Shown piece by piece: positions 36,841 through 50,371 of a stretch of DNA of 64,000 nucleotides (within the stretch, counting starts at the first letter, position 1; every line of letters starts with the position of its first letter). The position numbers and the translations under genes are program-made. The stretch is taken from assembly GCF_019399895.1 (NCBI RefSeq), contig NC_091878.1, forward strand, positions 806,001 to 870,000, given 5' to 3'. Source of the DNA: Cardiocondyla obscurior (taxonomy: Eukaryota; Arthropoda; Insecta; Hymenoptera; Formicidae). Below the pieces are notes generated by a model, which saw only the letters and a list, made by a program, of their open reading frames with translations, was not told the DNA's origin and did no database searches.

Positions 36841-39800
36841 CAGAGGCAGATAAGGCCACGATTGCATGGCGCTTGGATCACGTTTGAGTCAGGCCAGGCC
36901 TTCGTTTCCAAACCCGCGCGTTCCGGCCGCCACCGGATATTGGTCAATCCCGGGCTTTTATTTTTTTTTTTTTTTTCCTCTCTTTTATCCCGCGCACCAT
37001 TCCGCTTATGTGGGTGCCGGGCGCGGCGGCGATCAGCTGTGATCCCGAGCGGCGAGGCAGACGCGATAGAAGCACGAAAAATAGATAATCACGACGATAG
37101 ATTAAGTACCCCGTGAATTACGCGCGCCACGCGTGGCTTGTCGCAACACGATGGCCGTCTTGCGAGAGCAATCCCGAGAGTTCGTCGCGTGATTCGCGCG
37201 GCGGTTATCGCCCGACGTTTCGACAGCACCGGACCACCGTTTCGGCATTATCGCGAAGTGTCCCTCAAACGGATTAATAAAAAGTCCGCGTCGCGAACTT
37301 GTCGAAGATGCGCCGTATGAAGTACGCGAACGATCGGGATATTTCCACTGCAATCCAGATTCGCCGCGAAGGGAAGTTTATCTCGCGACATTTTTATTTC
37401 CGTCCGCAATTATGTCACCGATCCGGCCGCCGAGTGGATCGAAGCCTACTCGCAGTTTTGCAATTTTTTAAAGAGGGGAAACAGATGGAAAAAAAAAAAA
37501 TACTACACAGCACGCAATCGCTAAATCCGGTCGGCTTGTATTTTAATTTCCTGCCAAATTCTTTGAGGAAAAAAAAAAAGAGCGCCGGGAACCCGTTATC
37601 AAAGTCGTTGCGAGCGGCTCGTGTGTCGATCATCAATTACGATTTTCGCAACGAGAGCTAAATGTGGATTAGTCGATCGATAAGGCGCCGTAACGCTTAA
37701 TCTACCCGATTTGGCGAACCTGACCTACGACGGGAACGAGGGAGTCAAGGGACCCCGAATCCCCTTTGTCTCCTTCAAGTGATAAAAAAAAAACCTGCAG
37801 TTCTTCCGCAGGAATTTACGATACAAATATAACGATTACCTGACCACGGTGCGATATCGTCTTGCGTTCGAGACACGGGCCGAAATTATCGTCGGGCAAC
37901 AATCCACAGAACTGGTTCTGAATTCTTTTTTTTTTTTTTTTCTTCCTTTTTTCTCTCCGAGCTGGGTGACGACACTGTGGTATCTTTTACCGTGCGCTGC
38001 CAGTATTTCTAATGAGATTTTAAAACATACCGCGATCTTACGATATACTTGCTGTCACTCGCGCGGATATTTCGTCATCCAACATCGACGGTTCATTGAT
38101 TAGCTGCCTGTATTATCAGACAAAATTCATTCGGAAATGTAGTTTGCTCTTGACAAACAGCCTCGCAATTAAAATGTGTCCTTTTTTTTTGCGATTAAGC
38201 GGGTATCTGAATTTATTTCTGCTCGATTCGGCAGTTTGATTGCACATCGTGACCGTGCACGAAAATGTTTTAAACTTAAGGAATATTCGCCTCTTTTTTA
38301 GGGTCTTAACGAGTTTCCTGATTAATACGATTTTAATAATACGAAATTATCGGCCGAGAATGCTAATTAAGTCAACGATACTTTTGAAATAAATTTAAAC
38401 AACTTAATTTCATATTTAATTGGAAATAAAGGAGACTAGTTATTATTAGACACACCGGCGAAATAGCCCTCTTAATTATTAATTATGTCTTCACGCGCCC
38501 AGACGATTTCCGGTGCGCCATGGGTTCTGAATATATTAGCCTTCTTAATATAGATCCTCGATCGACGATCGTGGGCGTGCGAACGTTCAAAGATTCGGCT
38601 TCGGAGATGACTCACTTTCTTTGTCTCGTACGCGAAGTCGTGTGCTCAAGCTGCGTTAAAATTTGGCGAACAAGTAAAGGGCCGCCGTTCTTTTCTCCAT
38701 TAATTGAGTTTAAGCGCTAGCGCTAATGCTTTTACTGGATTTTTATTACTCAACGTCAAATACGCCAGTTTGAAACTTTGCTCAAGTTGTGCAAGTTACC
38801 GTTGCTACATATGGAGTTGAACGTGCCGCTAAAAAAGTTTTCGGTAATGAGCAAACGAGGCAAATGAGGCAGCGGATGTCATTATCGCGTACACGCGTGC
38901 CATACCGCGATACTTAAACGATTCGGTCAGTAGTTATTTATGTGTCGTGACTACGAATAAGTTAGTCATCGAGAAATATGCGGAATCCTGCTCACCGATT
39001 AGAAGACAATGAAGGAGATTGGCGAAGGAATGCAATGATCCCTTCGTCCGTCTCGCACTTGTTGCGTCATTGTTATGGACTGAACGGAACGTCCCTTGTT
39101 AATCGATAGTTTTAATTCCTCTAAATGACGAAGTCGTTGGATCGAATCAAGAAAACGGTGATTAAGAAAGAAGAATTTCGGAAATACGAGGACCTAACTT
39201 GAGAATATTAATCAATATCTTTTGACAATGTTATTTTAAATCATACTTTTCGAAGATCGGAACCTTGAAATCTAAAATTTATTAGACATTGAATTTAACC
39301 CGCGACAAAAATACTTGTAAATGTAAAAAAAAAAAAATAAACAAATTTTTCAAAGACAAAACTAGTTTTTATCTCCACGACTGATGAAGCCACGAAAGAG
39401 ATATCTTTTTCGACGATTTTTTTTTTAGCTCTTGCATAGCGTGTAACTGATTAAACACAGATAACTATATCTTATATTGTGACATTTTATTATTTTTATC
39501 ACATATTTCGAAAATTATCCTCCGTCGATCTTTCCCAATCATCGGTTTTTTAATAGCAAGATTAATTTTGCCGAAAAGGGAACGAAAGGACACTATTTCT
39601 CATTAAATTACATCATTTCGCGTAAACAAGACGTAAATGCGTAAGCACGTGATGAAACGATGCAAATGTCATATTATTAATATAAATACAAGTTTCGCGA
39701 AGATGTCACGTTCATTGCGAGACATCCATCAAAAGTTCATCTACTGATGCAATTATAAAAGAAAAGAAATTTCTTTCACTCCAGAAAGGAAAAGAAATTA

Positions 39801-39951
39801 CGCGATAAGCTCAATTGTTTCGACGTAATGTGCAATAGTATGTGTAACATAACAAATAATGAAAGAGACGATGATCTGCCTTTTAAAATTTCTTATCGCT
39901 TTCAAACATTCGTTGGTTAATTTATCAATTCGTTATTCACATTAAAATTAT

Positions 39952-39979
39952 AAAAAAAACCCCCCCCCATTTTTTTTTA
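39952..39979. repeat. Adjacent A8, C9 and T9 homopolymers
   Basis: Unusual succession of three homopolymers, including nine C, in otherwise AT-rich DNA. It may be a real low-complexity site or an error-prone spot in assembly. Confidence 0.8.
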
Positions 39980-42900
39980 TATTTGCAATAAAATTCATTC
40001 ACTCGAATGTCGCTATCTGATAAAAAAATTATTTCATATTGTTAGGAAATTATTATGTTAACCCACTTACTTGACTTGCTTAAGTCGAGCGTTTTATTTC
40101 ACCTCATACGCTGTTCACCGCAAAGTACATGCGTGCGAAGCAGACTTTTTTGTCGTAATCTCGTCGCTTAATCGGGAAGGTGCGTTGCAGCGATTGAAGC
40201 TTTTCCGTGCAAGCACTTGCCTTTTGACGAATCGCGCATGCCCCGTCACGCTGTCTTCATAATATATTGCACGATTTAAAGTAACTTTCTACTACGGCAT
40301 AGTCCAGCGACTCCGTGATGTGCAATAAACAGTCGGGGGAATGCAATCGCGCAAAATTGTCCCATTTCACGTTGCTGCTCGCGAAACTATCGTTTCGCCA
40401 AGAAACCGGATGTCGATAATCACGGACGATTATTACTCATCGCTTCTTGTGTACGGTTTAACTGGCCGATGATTAGTTTAGCTATTTCCTCGAAGCCATA
40501 CAATTATCAGCAGTTTAAGCAACGTATCCTCTTTACCGTATGATCGATCGCTATTTAACATGATGCGAGAACACGTGGAAAGTACATTAAGAAGATTAAC
40601 TTAAGTAGACGTTGCAAACATATTTATGTTAATATAACTTTTTTTTTTTCTTTTCGTCCTTTTTCGGGATTAAAAACGAAAGTTTGATGAGACTTTAATG
40701 TATTAAAAAATACGTTGACGAAGAAGAATCAAATAACAACGGTTGTATTTTGCCGAGTCGCTCAATTTTGTGAGGAATCACCGTAATAACTATTGCTGCG
40801 ACAGAACAAACGCGAATGCACATATGTATGACGAGGGACTGTTATCTGTCCCCGATATGGAGCTCCTTATGCCGCCGCAAACATGACTGTCGGAACCGAA
40901 ATGCGGAAGTCGCGGCCCACCGGCGCAAAACTACGCACTACTTCCTCTGATAAAGTAGTCTTCTATCTTCGCTTATTATTTAGACGGCGAGTTCAAAAAG
41001 CTGACGAGTCATTTACCGGCATGGAATTTAGCATTTGATTAATTTCAAAGGTTCGACGATCTAAAAGTATGACACGTAAAGGTGTATTTTTTTTTTTAAT
41101 ATTTTTAATAGACATTTATAATGAAATAAACCTAAACGACGGTTCCAATGCGACGAAACTTTTCATACAATGGCAAATTCAACGTAGCATTATAAAAACT
41201 TCGACCGTAAGAACGATGAAAATCGACACGCTCTTTTTCTGAGGAACAAAATTATACGTGAAAAAGATAAAGCGAGATCTATCGAGTTCTCTCTGTGCGC
41301 ACGCTTTTGTAAAACGTAACAAAGCTAGGTATTACGATTGCCGAGATCTCAAGATCTCGGGTGCTACGGCCTCCGTCCAAGTACGGACTACGGCGACGTG
41401 GAGATTGCGAAATCCGACAATGAAGGTAACGTTCATTCACCGTGATACCTACTCCGCCAGCTTTCTTGCGAAGGACACGTCGATATAACGAATTGACCTT
41501 CACGGAAGCCCTGTCCTCCATAAAGTACGTTGATTTCTTTTGATACGCTTGACTCCAATTAAGGTTTACGAAAGACACGCTCGGTAAAAATTGCAGTTGA
41601 TACGATACGTTCTTTACGACTATAAATATGATAAATATTATAAATTGAAAGTTTAATTCGATCACGTTACTTTTCCGAACAATACGTAATTAGATAAGTA
41701 AAAATTTACTGTCTCTAAACTTTTTTTTTTTTCTTTTAATTCTCCAAATATCTTTGCTTAATACGGGACTTTATTTTATTATATTATTTAAGAAAAGAGG
41801 CAGGTTCGTTTAAAACTTCCGACGTTTCGTTGCCAATATAACTTAATAATACGCTGACACGCGTGCGTTACGCGAACGTGAGTTCGCGTAATGGAATCTG
41901 GCGGGTTTATGTAAAAATCCAAACTCGACGCCGACTCGGCATTTTGCGTCGTACACCTTGTACAATTGAGCCGGACATTTCGTTCCTGTGCGACGAATAA
42001 CGAGCTAGCCTTGCGTGGAACGTGCGTCGCGTGCGATTTGCGAAACGCAAATCCCCGCGGTGCACAAGACTGTCTGCCTACGCGCCGCTCTTTTGCAGGA
42101 ATACCGGTCTCAAGTCCGGGATGAGGAACCGGCGAAAAATTCTCGAACCGGTTCGCCGGCTGTTTCATTTTACGCCTCGGATGTTTCGAGATAGGAAAGA
42201 GAGAAAAAAAAAAAAAAAGAGACTGAGAGAAAGAGAGGAGGAGAAAAATTCGCTTAGAAGCGGATGAAGCGCTCTGCTCTTCGTCCTGCGAATCGAGACG
42301 GTCTCGAGGAAGTCGCCGGCGAGAGAGGATGTTATGGATCCTCCTACGCAGAGCGCGCGCGGAAACGACATAATGGAAGGAAATGTTGTAGAAGGAAGAT
42401 AAACGAGCTACGGAGGAGAAGCACCGACTTGACGCGCTCGCTTCAACTCGTTCTCTAAATCGAAAGCTTGTCGTACGAAAAAAAAAAAAAAAAAATTACC
42501 GCGTGAAAAGTAGGTGATACAATTTCAGTGACGCGACGCTATTGACAGAGTTTAATTTAATTAAACCTGTCGTAATTACTATAACGGGCTCTTGCGTTAA
42601 GGTAATTAGAATCAATTAAATCCGATGTGTTAATCGCGCAGCGAAATCTCTCGTTAACGTTACTAACGCCAGACGTTGCAATTTTTCTCACGCAATTTCG
42701 CGCCGGTATCGTCATCGCTATCGCCCGTAACAAAGATATCACTTCTTGTTATTTTATTTAATAAAATTTATACGTTTCTTTCCGCGAGATTGCAGCGGGT
42801 TTTAGTCGAAGTGACGAAAAAAATCTGTCGGATTTCCCTCTTGAGAGCATTCTTTCACGTCCGGCCCGCGGCAGCTGTCTGGCGAAAATAACACGAGGAA

Positions 42901-45900
42901 ACATGGGCATTACGACGGCGCACAGGATACGCATATCCTTTTCCAGATCTGGCTTGTGAAAAAGTTTGTACCTGACCGCGTGGCGACCCGCTGCGACCCG
43001 GGCGGCCCATTATTGCTCGTCCGCACAAATATTCGGCCGGTTAATTCCAGGACGCACAAAGCGCAAGTGACGAAAGTAAATGGGAAAGCGCAGGATGCGG
43101 TTAATAAAACGGGAGACGAGTATAGATATATTATTTTCGTTGCGGTTATCATATCTAATTTTTTTTTTTTTTTTGTCCTATTAAAAATCGCGTCATTACG
43201 AACAGCATTAACGTCGAAGTAAATACAAGAAGGGAGATCGATCAAGGGGTAAAATGCAGGCGATTATATCGGATACAAATAAGAAAAAATAAAATCGATT
43301 TATTTTTATATTCGCAAGTGACTCATATAATCGCGGGTGATGATCGAGAAACCTCCCAGATCGATAACTTTGCGATAATTTGTAACGAAAAATTTCTAAT
43401 TGCGTGGGTGCCAGGTATTTAACGGACTTTGGATCCGCATTCTTTCAATCGAAACGGTGAAAGGCGAGAATTTATCGAATATGTATACGCGAACTAATGT
43501 TCTCCCTTGATTGAAATGAAAGTGAGTGATCGGCCGTCTGTGTGTGACATTAACTAAATCTAATTAATGCAAATTGTGCCGGGCAGCGCGATACGAGGCT
43601 TGGTCACCACAAAGTATGTACGTAAATAACGCGGGCGTTGTGGCAACGTTAGCGTTCCTCAAGATTAAGTATGTGCCCGATTTTGTAACAATTTTATGTT
43701 AAAGGTCTTGTTTTGCCTTACCGTGTTACACAAAGAGTCGTAATTTTCCTCGTTCGGTGAAATATATTCCCGGCAACGTCGAAAAAATTCCGTCTTCTCC
43801 TCGCGTTGTTCCGCGCGCGAAAATCAACTCGAAACGAGACTAATTTTTTTTCGCTAATTAATAATGTAAAATAATCGCGGAGCCTAAGACTGCACGAAGA
43901 AACGAAACGGACTGTACGTCGAAAACGCTCGTGTTCATTCCGAGGAATTGAGACTGACAATGAGAAGTTTGATGACTGCGATATTTCGTTTCATAGAATG
44001 ACGCGTACCTAATGCATCAGCGCGCGATGACCTCAACGGCAGCGCTATGATTTCCAGCCTCGAAAAAAGACGAAAAAATAGAATGACGTACCGAAATGAG
44101 AATGACGTATCCCTTTGTGGTATCAGATACGCGCGATAAGATTCATGGTAGAAGTGTAGGCGTCACGCGGCGCGATATATACCCGTTTACGTGAACAAAC
44201 GCACGTATCGGCGCGTTGTGCACGCATAACGTGACACGGTTGCGTCAGCGTACAGATGCATACATATACATATGAAATTGTAAAAATTAACGCCGGCTCG
44301 TGATCCGCGAGGAAAGGTACACTTCTTAACGAGCATTAATCAATGGCGCTGATTTGCACAATAAGTTCGAAGGCGAGAAAGAAGTCAGCTGATAAGCTGT
44401 TGGCAAGAAGCGCGGAGACGCGTGTCTTTATCTTTCCTTCTCTTTTTCTCGCCGCAACTGTTCGATCGACGTCAAAGCGAGGGGCCCATCGAGACGCGAG
44501 TGTGCGTGGCGGTCACGAAAATATGTGAAATATTCAGGAATTAATTGGAGACCTCTGACGCGTGCATAATTTTCTCGGCGTCGCTTCTCTTTCTTCCGAT
44601 GCAAATCCCTCTGACGTGCCGCGTGGATTATTTGCATGGCGCGGAGCTCCTCTCATTCGCGCCTCGGCTTGCGTCACTTTTGGACCGCGTGTCCACGCGC
44701 GGCGAAGCAACGAGAACTGTTAACGCAACGCGGCCGCACATTCCGCGAGCACGCGGCGTACACGCGCGACACATTAGCGAAAACGCGACTCGCGTAACGC
44801 GACAGCAATCGTCTTTATCCTTCCGGACAGGTTTACACGCGTTATCGAATGCATAAGCGGGCGAATTTTTCTCCGAAAGAAAAAGAACAAAACAAGGCCG
44901 TTAATCAATGTAAATTAATGTAATTGCGAATTTTAGACAAGATTTTTGGAAATTCTGTTGTTTTTTTTTGCACATTGACGTAAATGCTTAAATTATATTA
45001 TGCAATAAGGAGCTCCGTTGCAGAAACAGACAACTGTATTTCCATATATTTTTTTTTTTCTTTATTTATCGCGTTTAAAAGCGTGTATATACTTAGCGAG
45101 CACCGAACGATTGAGAACATTCGTCGGTGATGTGGGTTGTTGATGTGTTATTTTTATAGTAATTGATTTGTTTGCGAATGTTGGCGCTTCCTATTTGTTC
45201 GTCAAATAAATACATATCTTAACGCAATTGATTCGTTTTTCTCCTATTGAAGGGGGTTTAAAATTTGATTTTTTTATCGACATCTCAAGATAAAGATTTG
45301 ATATGAAAAATAATGAAGCGGCGATAAACGGTAGATCTTTTTAGTTAAACTTCCGTTAGAAGCCTCACCATTCAGATTTGTCATATACGTACTATGATAT
45401 CAGAAACGAAGAAATACCGCGATAAACTACGCTCTTATAAAAGTATTTAATCTACAGAAATTCAGGTTAAGACCTCGAAGGAAGGTCTTTGCTTGTGAAT
45501 GTTCGATCGAGTCGATATTTTTCGAGAAGAAAAATTATCCAAAAAGAAGTAACTTACAAAAATAAGTTGTCGAATGATAATTGCTAACCGAATAAAATAG
45601 AGAGAGAAAAAAAAATATCAGATCAACGTAATGTCGAAAGGGTCGTTAAGCGTGAGATCGTTTTTCACATTTTTGAGCGAATAAGTCGCCTTGTGAGATA
45701 AATTCGACCGAATCCCGACAGGTAGGTACAAAGAGCCGAACTTGACATCGTTCGAGGTTTTCTTCGGCCGCAGTCTCGTGCATAATCATAAATCTCCGTC
45801 GCGACACTTATCCTTGCTTGGATGACCCAGTTGTAACGTTTCAAATCCCTCGAAGCCCCGAACGTACCGTTCGAGGATTTATCGAGAATAACTGACGAAG

Positions 45901-48900
45901 GCCGACGAACAAGATCCCGCCGATACGATTGCGATCGACACACTCTGTTAGCGCGATCAGAAAAAAATCGATTCCAGAAACGTTTTTCTATTCCGCGAGA
46001 ACAATGGCTCCGTCGAACTTATCTTCTCCGCGCCATCGAGGAAAAACGATAAAAGTAACGTGCAAGAGAGACCGCTTTAATTTTAAAACGCAGCCTATCT
46101 CTAAAGGCTTCGCCAAACATTTTTATCACGATAATGAGGATAAATCCTTGAGCTAACGAATGCGTAAAAGAAACACGCGATCAAACGCGCGAATCAAGTC
46201 GCGTTATGTCGGCCTTTTCCAATGAGAATGTTCTCTAATTTTTGGTCCTTACGCAAAACGTCTTTCGGAACGTAAAAAATGGGACACCTGTTCAATTAAA
46301 CGTTTCGAAGACCCTGGACAATTATATATACCTACGTATATATGTAACATTTAATAAGTACGATGCTCATTTGCGCTATGATACAATTTTCTTTTATTTT
46401 TTTTTTCCTTCTAGAAGATAACGAAATACCGTATCACAGCTGTAACAATAAGTATCCTCAAACGCGGAGATCTGTTTACATGGTGTCTCGCAGAAAAACA
46501 TCGGCAATCATAACTGAGACTAATGTATGTAAGTAACAGCTTAGAAACCTTGAATCTCAAGTGCGAGAGTGTCAACTACGGCGCCGTCGACTGCGACGCT
46601 TTATCAACGCCGTTGAAGAATTGCGTCGAATTACAGCGGGAGAGATAAGCGACGAAAGACCTGCAGAAGCGTTTTCGCACGTTCCCCGAACAAAAGCGGG
46701 AACGGTGAACGGAGCGTCGGCCGATTGATGATACCGACGAGCGACAAAAATAGAGGAAACCGGCTGAGCAAACGGATTTCGACGATACGCCGCAATGAAT
46801 TGGAATTCTTAAGGCCGCGTCCCGGAAGTTGCGTCATCCGCTATACGATCTGCTTCCGGTATCGCGCGCTTGCAAACGTTCGCGCAAACAAATTCCAGGG
46901 AGATGTCTAAACGTTTTCTAGAAAGTCCTCCGGGCAGCGTCGGTTCAGTGAATTGCTTTACAATTGGACCGCATTAAATTTCCGTTTCCGCGGCCGCGTT
47001 TAAACCTCGCCGAAACCAGTCTGCCTCCCGCAATACAAGGTGCGATTACAACGAAAGACACCGTTGCGTAATATTTTACATAGCGATAAGAAGCGTTGAA
47101 AGTGCAAAACAGGTCACGTTAATAAAAAGGAAAAGAAAAAAAAAAAAAAAACCCCGAGTCGTCAGAAAATCTGAAGTCGCTTTAGCGAAATATTCAATGT
47201 CACACTAAGATGTTAATCGACATTGCGAAATTTTATTACGTAAAATGATAAACCACTATCCTCGACGTTTTCGGTGAAACGTAAACAGGAAGGCAGATAA
47301 TGTACGCGTTTTCTTTGTGTGGTGTAACGCACTAGAGATAAAGTCGCTCTGCAAAGATGCAGCGCTTATCACTTTCTTGTTATTCGGAATTTTTTTATGT
47401 ATATATATAAAAAAAAATTAATAAGAATTGTTGTAAATAACAAGGTATAAGTCATTCTGGAAGAGAAGTGAGTCTTGAATACTTGCGTATATCTACGAAT
47501 TCGGATTTTGACGACTTTGATATCTTTTTTTTTTTTTTTATCGGAACGGCCTTCTGCGATAATCTGAAGAGCAACAAGTATTTCAAACCGCGAGAACTCG
47601 AAGGATATTTTTCTCGAGTAGAACGGCGGCGGGATTAAGTCGTTCCCGCGATTAATTTCACGTTCGATCCATCGCGTGGAGGCTCGAGGGACGCACGTGG
47701 CAGCGATCGGCTCTCTCGAAGTAATACCGATGCTTTTCGAATGTAATGACCCGTACCCGCCCGCTGATTCTTTCCGACGTGGTTTGCACACGGATGCGCC
47801 TTTGTCGTTGAATATTCTTGTTTGTAACACGGGATCAACACGGGACATGAAAATCCGGAAAAAGCGGATTTACTGCGAATGGGGCGCGGAAAAAGCCGTC
47901 GAATGAATGCGCCGGATGCACGCGGAACGGATCGCTTTACGACCGACTTCCGGGGTATATTTTGCTTTACCTGCTCTCGCTCCTTGAAGGAACAAGTTTC
48001 GTTCAATGCTACGATTTCCAATGCGAGAAAGGATCGTGGGGGGAAAAAAAAGGACCGTGCAGCTGTCTCTTCCCTTCGCACCATTGATCAGTTCCCATCG
48101 CGCTCGGCGCCACCCTTACCCTTTTTTTTTCATCCTTTCGCAGCGTTTTCCTACTACCTCGTCGGATTAACCCGTCGACGAATATACGTTATCGAACAAC
48201 CGTGATTGGGACATCTAGTGTCCAGCGGACATTAACCTGAGTATCCGTCATTGCGATGTATGTTATCTCCGAAATAGCGGACTCTTTGTCATCGATACGC
48301 GTTGTTAAATCCCTATTTATAATCCTTTCGAGAGTTAAGTTTGCATTCGCCGAAAGGGAAATGGGCATCTGTCCACGGTCGCGTTTCGGCTGTTTCGAAA
48401 CGAGGGTAGAGAGAAAATTCGTATGTTCAGAAATTTGAGAATACCAAGTCTTTTGCGGGCCGATAATGACACAAAAATCACGCGTCAAAAGGAAGCTCAT
48501 TTTACACCTTCGTGCACGGGGGCCGTGTCACGGGATTTTTACGCGCGTTGCCCAAGATGATGGCTTGTTACGACAGAGAATGCCCCTCGGGCGTTCCATT
48601 TCGAGATCGAAGACCATGTTAATTTCAGATGACTAATCGCGACCGCGTCATTTATGTGGCACGTGTGACGACACACACGTGAGTTCATTGTCCCGTGGGA
48701 CGATTTACCAAAACGCTTCGCGTTTCGAAAGAGCGCGGCAACCGGCATTCATCTCGCGTGCACGAGCATCGGCAACGCAAATTTTATTTCGCACATCCGT
48801 CGCGAAACTTTGTTATTCTAAACGGCATTATTTTATTTTATTTTTTTTTATTAAACGTCGAATGCGTTAACTGGTTAATTCCATGATGCAAAGATTTGAT

Positions 48901-49231
48901 TTTTTTAAATACTAGAATAAATTATGTGCACACTTCGCGTGCGATATTTTTCCAAAGATCCTAATTCGTGCGCGTTATTATAATTGTAACAGTAATCTAT
49001 GGTCGACGACGTGTTATGGGTTTAAGAGATTTGATTATAAACGACGAAAAAAAAGTCATGCGACTTACCAATCTGCATGAGCTTCAGCGGAGTTGATGAG
49101 TTCTGCCGGTGACTGTAACATACATAGAAAAATATCAATGTAGACATGTAAATTTGTTTTAATAAAATTAATAAAAATAAAATAATAGTTTTTATTTAAT
49201 AAAGGTTTTATGCAAAAAAATTTATGCTCAC

Positions 49232-50135
49232 CTAAGAGTTGCTCCGCCGATGCAGGATGCCCGTCCCGGGCCTGCTCCTCCTCTCAGTTGGGTCGTGTCG
49301 AGTCATCCCTCCGCGCACAAGTCACCCGCGAACACCCCGACCGTGATTTTATGCGCGTTTCATGTTCGGCACTCGCGTTTTAAAGGAAATCGTATTTCAA
49401 AAAGATCCGCCCGAATACTATACGAAACTCGCGGAACGACCGACGAACCGACTGTGGTTCGTATTATTGTTAATACCGGCGGTAACGGCACTTTCGATGA
49501 CGGCGGTGAATGCAGCTGCGTTAATCTGTAACAAAAAGAAATATATAATTTAATCATAGAGATGCCACAAATACTTAATTGACAAAATGAAATTTTCCAC
49601 TACGACAAGCTACTAGTTTTGCGTATCAGAAGAGTGATTCTTACCCTTGAGGTTGCTCCGTTGATAGACGATGCCTTTCCGAGGCCTCCTCCTCCTCCTC
49701 TCAGGATATCAGACCTCCTTATTGAAGTGTCTAACTTCCTTTGAGAGACTCCGACCTTCGTCCTCGCGCTGCGTCACCTGCAACAAAATCCCGGACAATT
49801 AATTAAAATTATCTGTATAACACTTCGCCTCAGAGAATCATGATCGTATATGTAAGGATATAACTTACTTATACGGACAACGTGGTTGTTGCGTATGTGC
49901 GTAGCGGCGGCTCTAGCACGTGCGACTCGCTCGACCTCTGGAGAAGGACAGAGAGTGGGAGAAGCTCGCGCGCGGCACGTACGCTGCTCACCCCTTTCCC
50001 TTCCCCTCAGCCCCGGCTATCTGTCCGTCTCTCTCTCTCTCTCTCTATCTCTTTTTCTAACGTCTATGCAATTCGTACTGTACGAATACTGTACGGTATC
50101 CATTCTGTAACAAAAAGAAATATATATAATTTAAT
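49232..50135 (-). repeat. Tandemly duplicated exon unit
   Basis: The acceptor regions at 49526-49556 and 50105-50137 share about 25 nearly identical bases (ctgtaacaaaaagaaatata...). The donor-side ends at 49232-49290 and 49645-49705 share a GAGAGGAGGAG...GGCATC...GGAGCAAC pattern. The two copies differ because the right-hand one is interrupted by an intron (49778-49868). Confidence 0.6.
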
Positions 50136-50371
50136 AAACGGTAACCATAGAATCAATAAAATCAGCTAATTCATTTGTCACCCACCGATTTTATTAATAT
50201 AGATAGACACTGCGGTTCACAGGATGAGGCGGCGATACACGACGATAAACCGCTTCGATATCCGTCTCGAAAACCGATGCTCTCTTCTCGTAGCCGGCGT
50301 ATCCTCTCGTCCGTAATGGAATGAATCACTAGGCCCTTTGGCGAGCTCGCGATCAGGCGATCCATGGAGCC

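Larger units (their letters stand above)
28420..49068. other. 20.6-kb gene-poor domain upstream of tribbles
   Basis: I found no exon that matches a known family on either strand. The open frames up to 246 codons around 30.4-31.1 and 33.3-34.4 kb are arginine/serine-rich and overlap in several frames, as expected from GC/CpG-rich DNA with few stop triplets. Isolated donor-like sites on the minus strand (after about 31734, 35785, 40070 and 43722) could mark alternative tribbles first exons but are unsupported alone. The rest is AT-rich unique DNA with homopolymer runs. Regulatory DNA for tribbles is the most economical interpretation. Confidence 0.45.

Noticed and set aside
28420..49068. tRNA genes or conserved miRNAs in the gene-poor domain
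   Set aside because: I looked for the tRNA B-box and mature sequences of common insect miRNAs by eye and found no convincing match; a covariance-model scan would be decisive.
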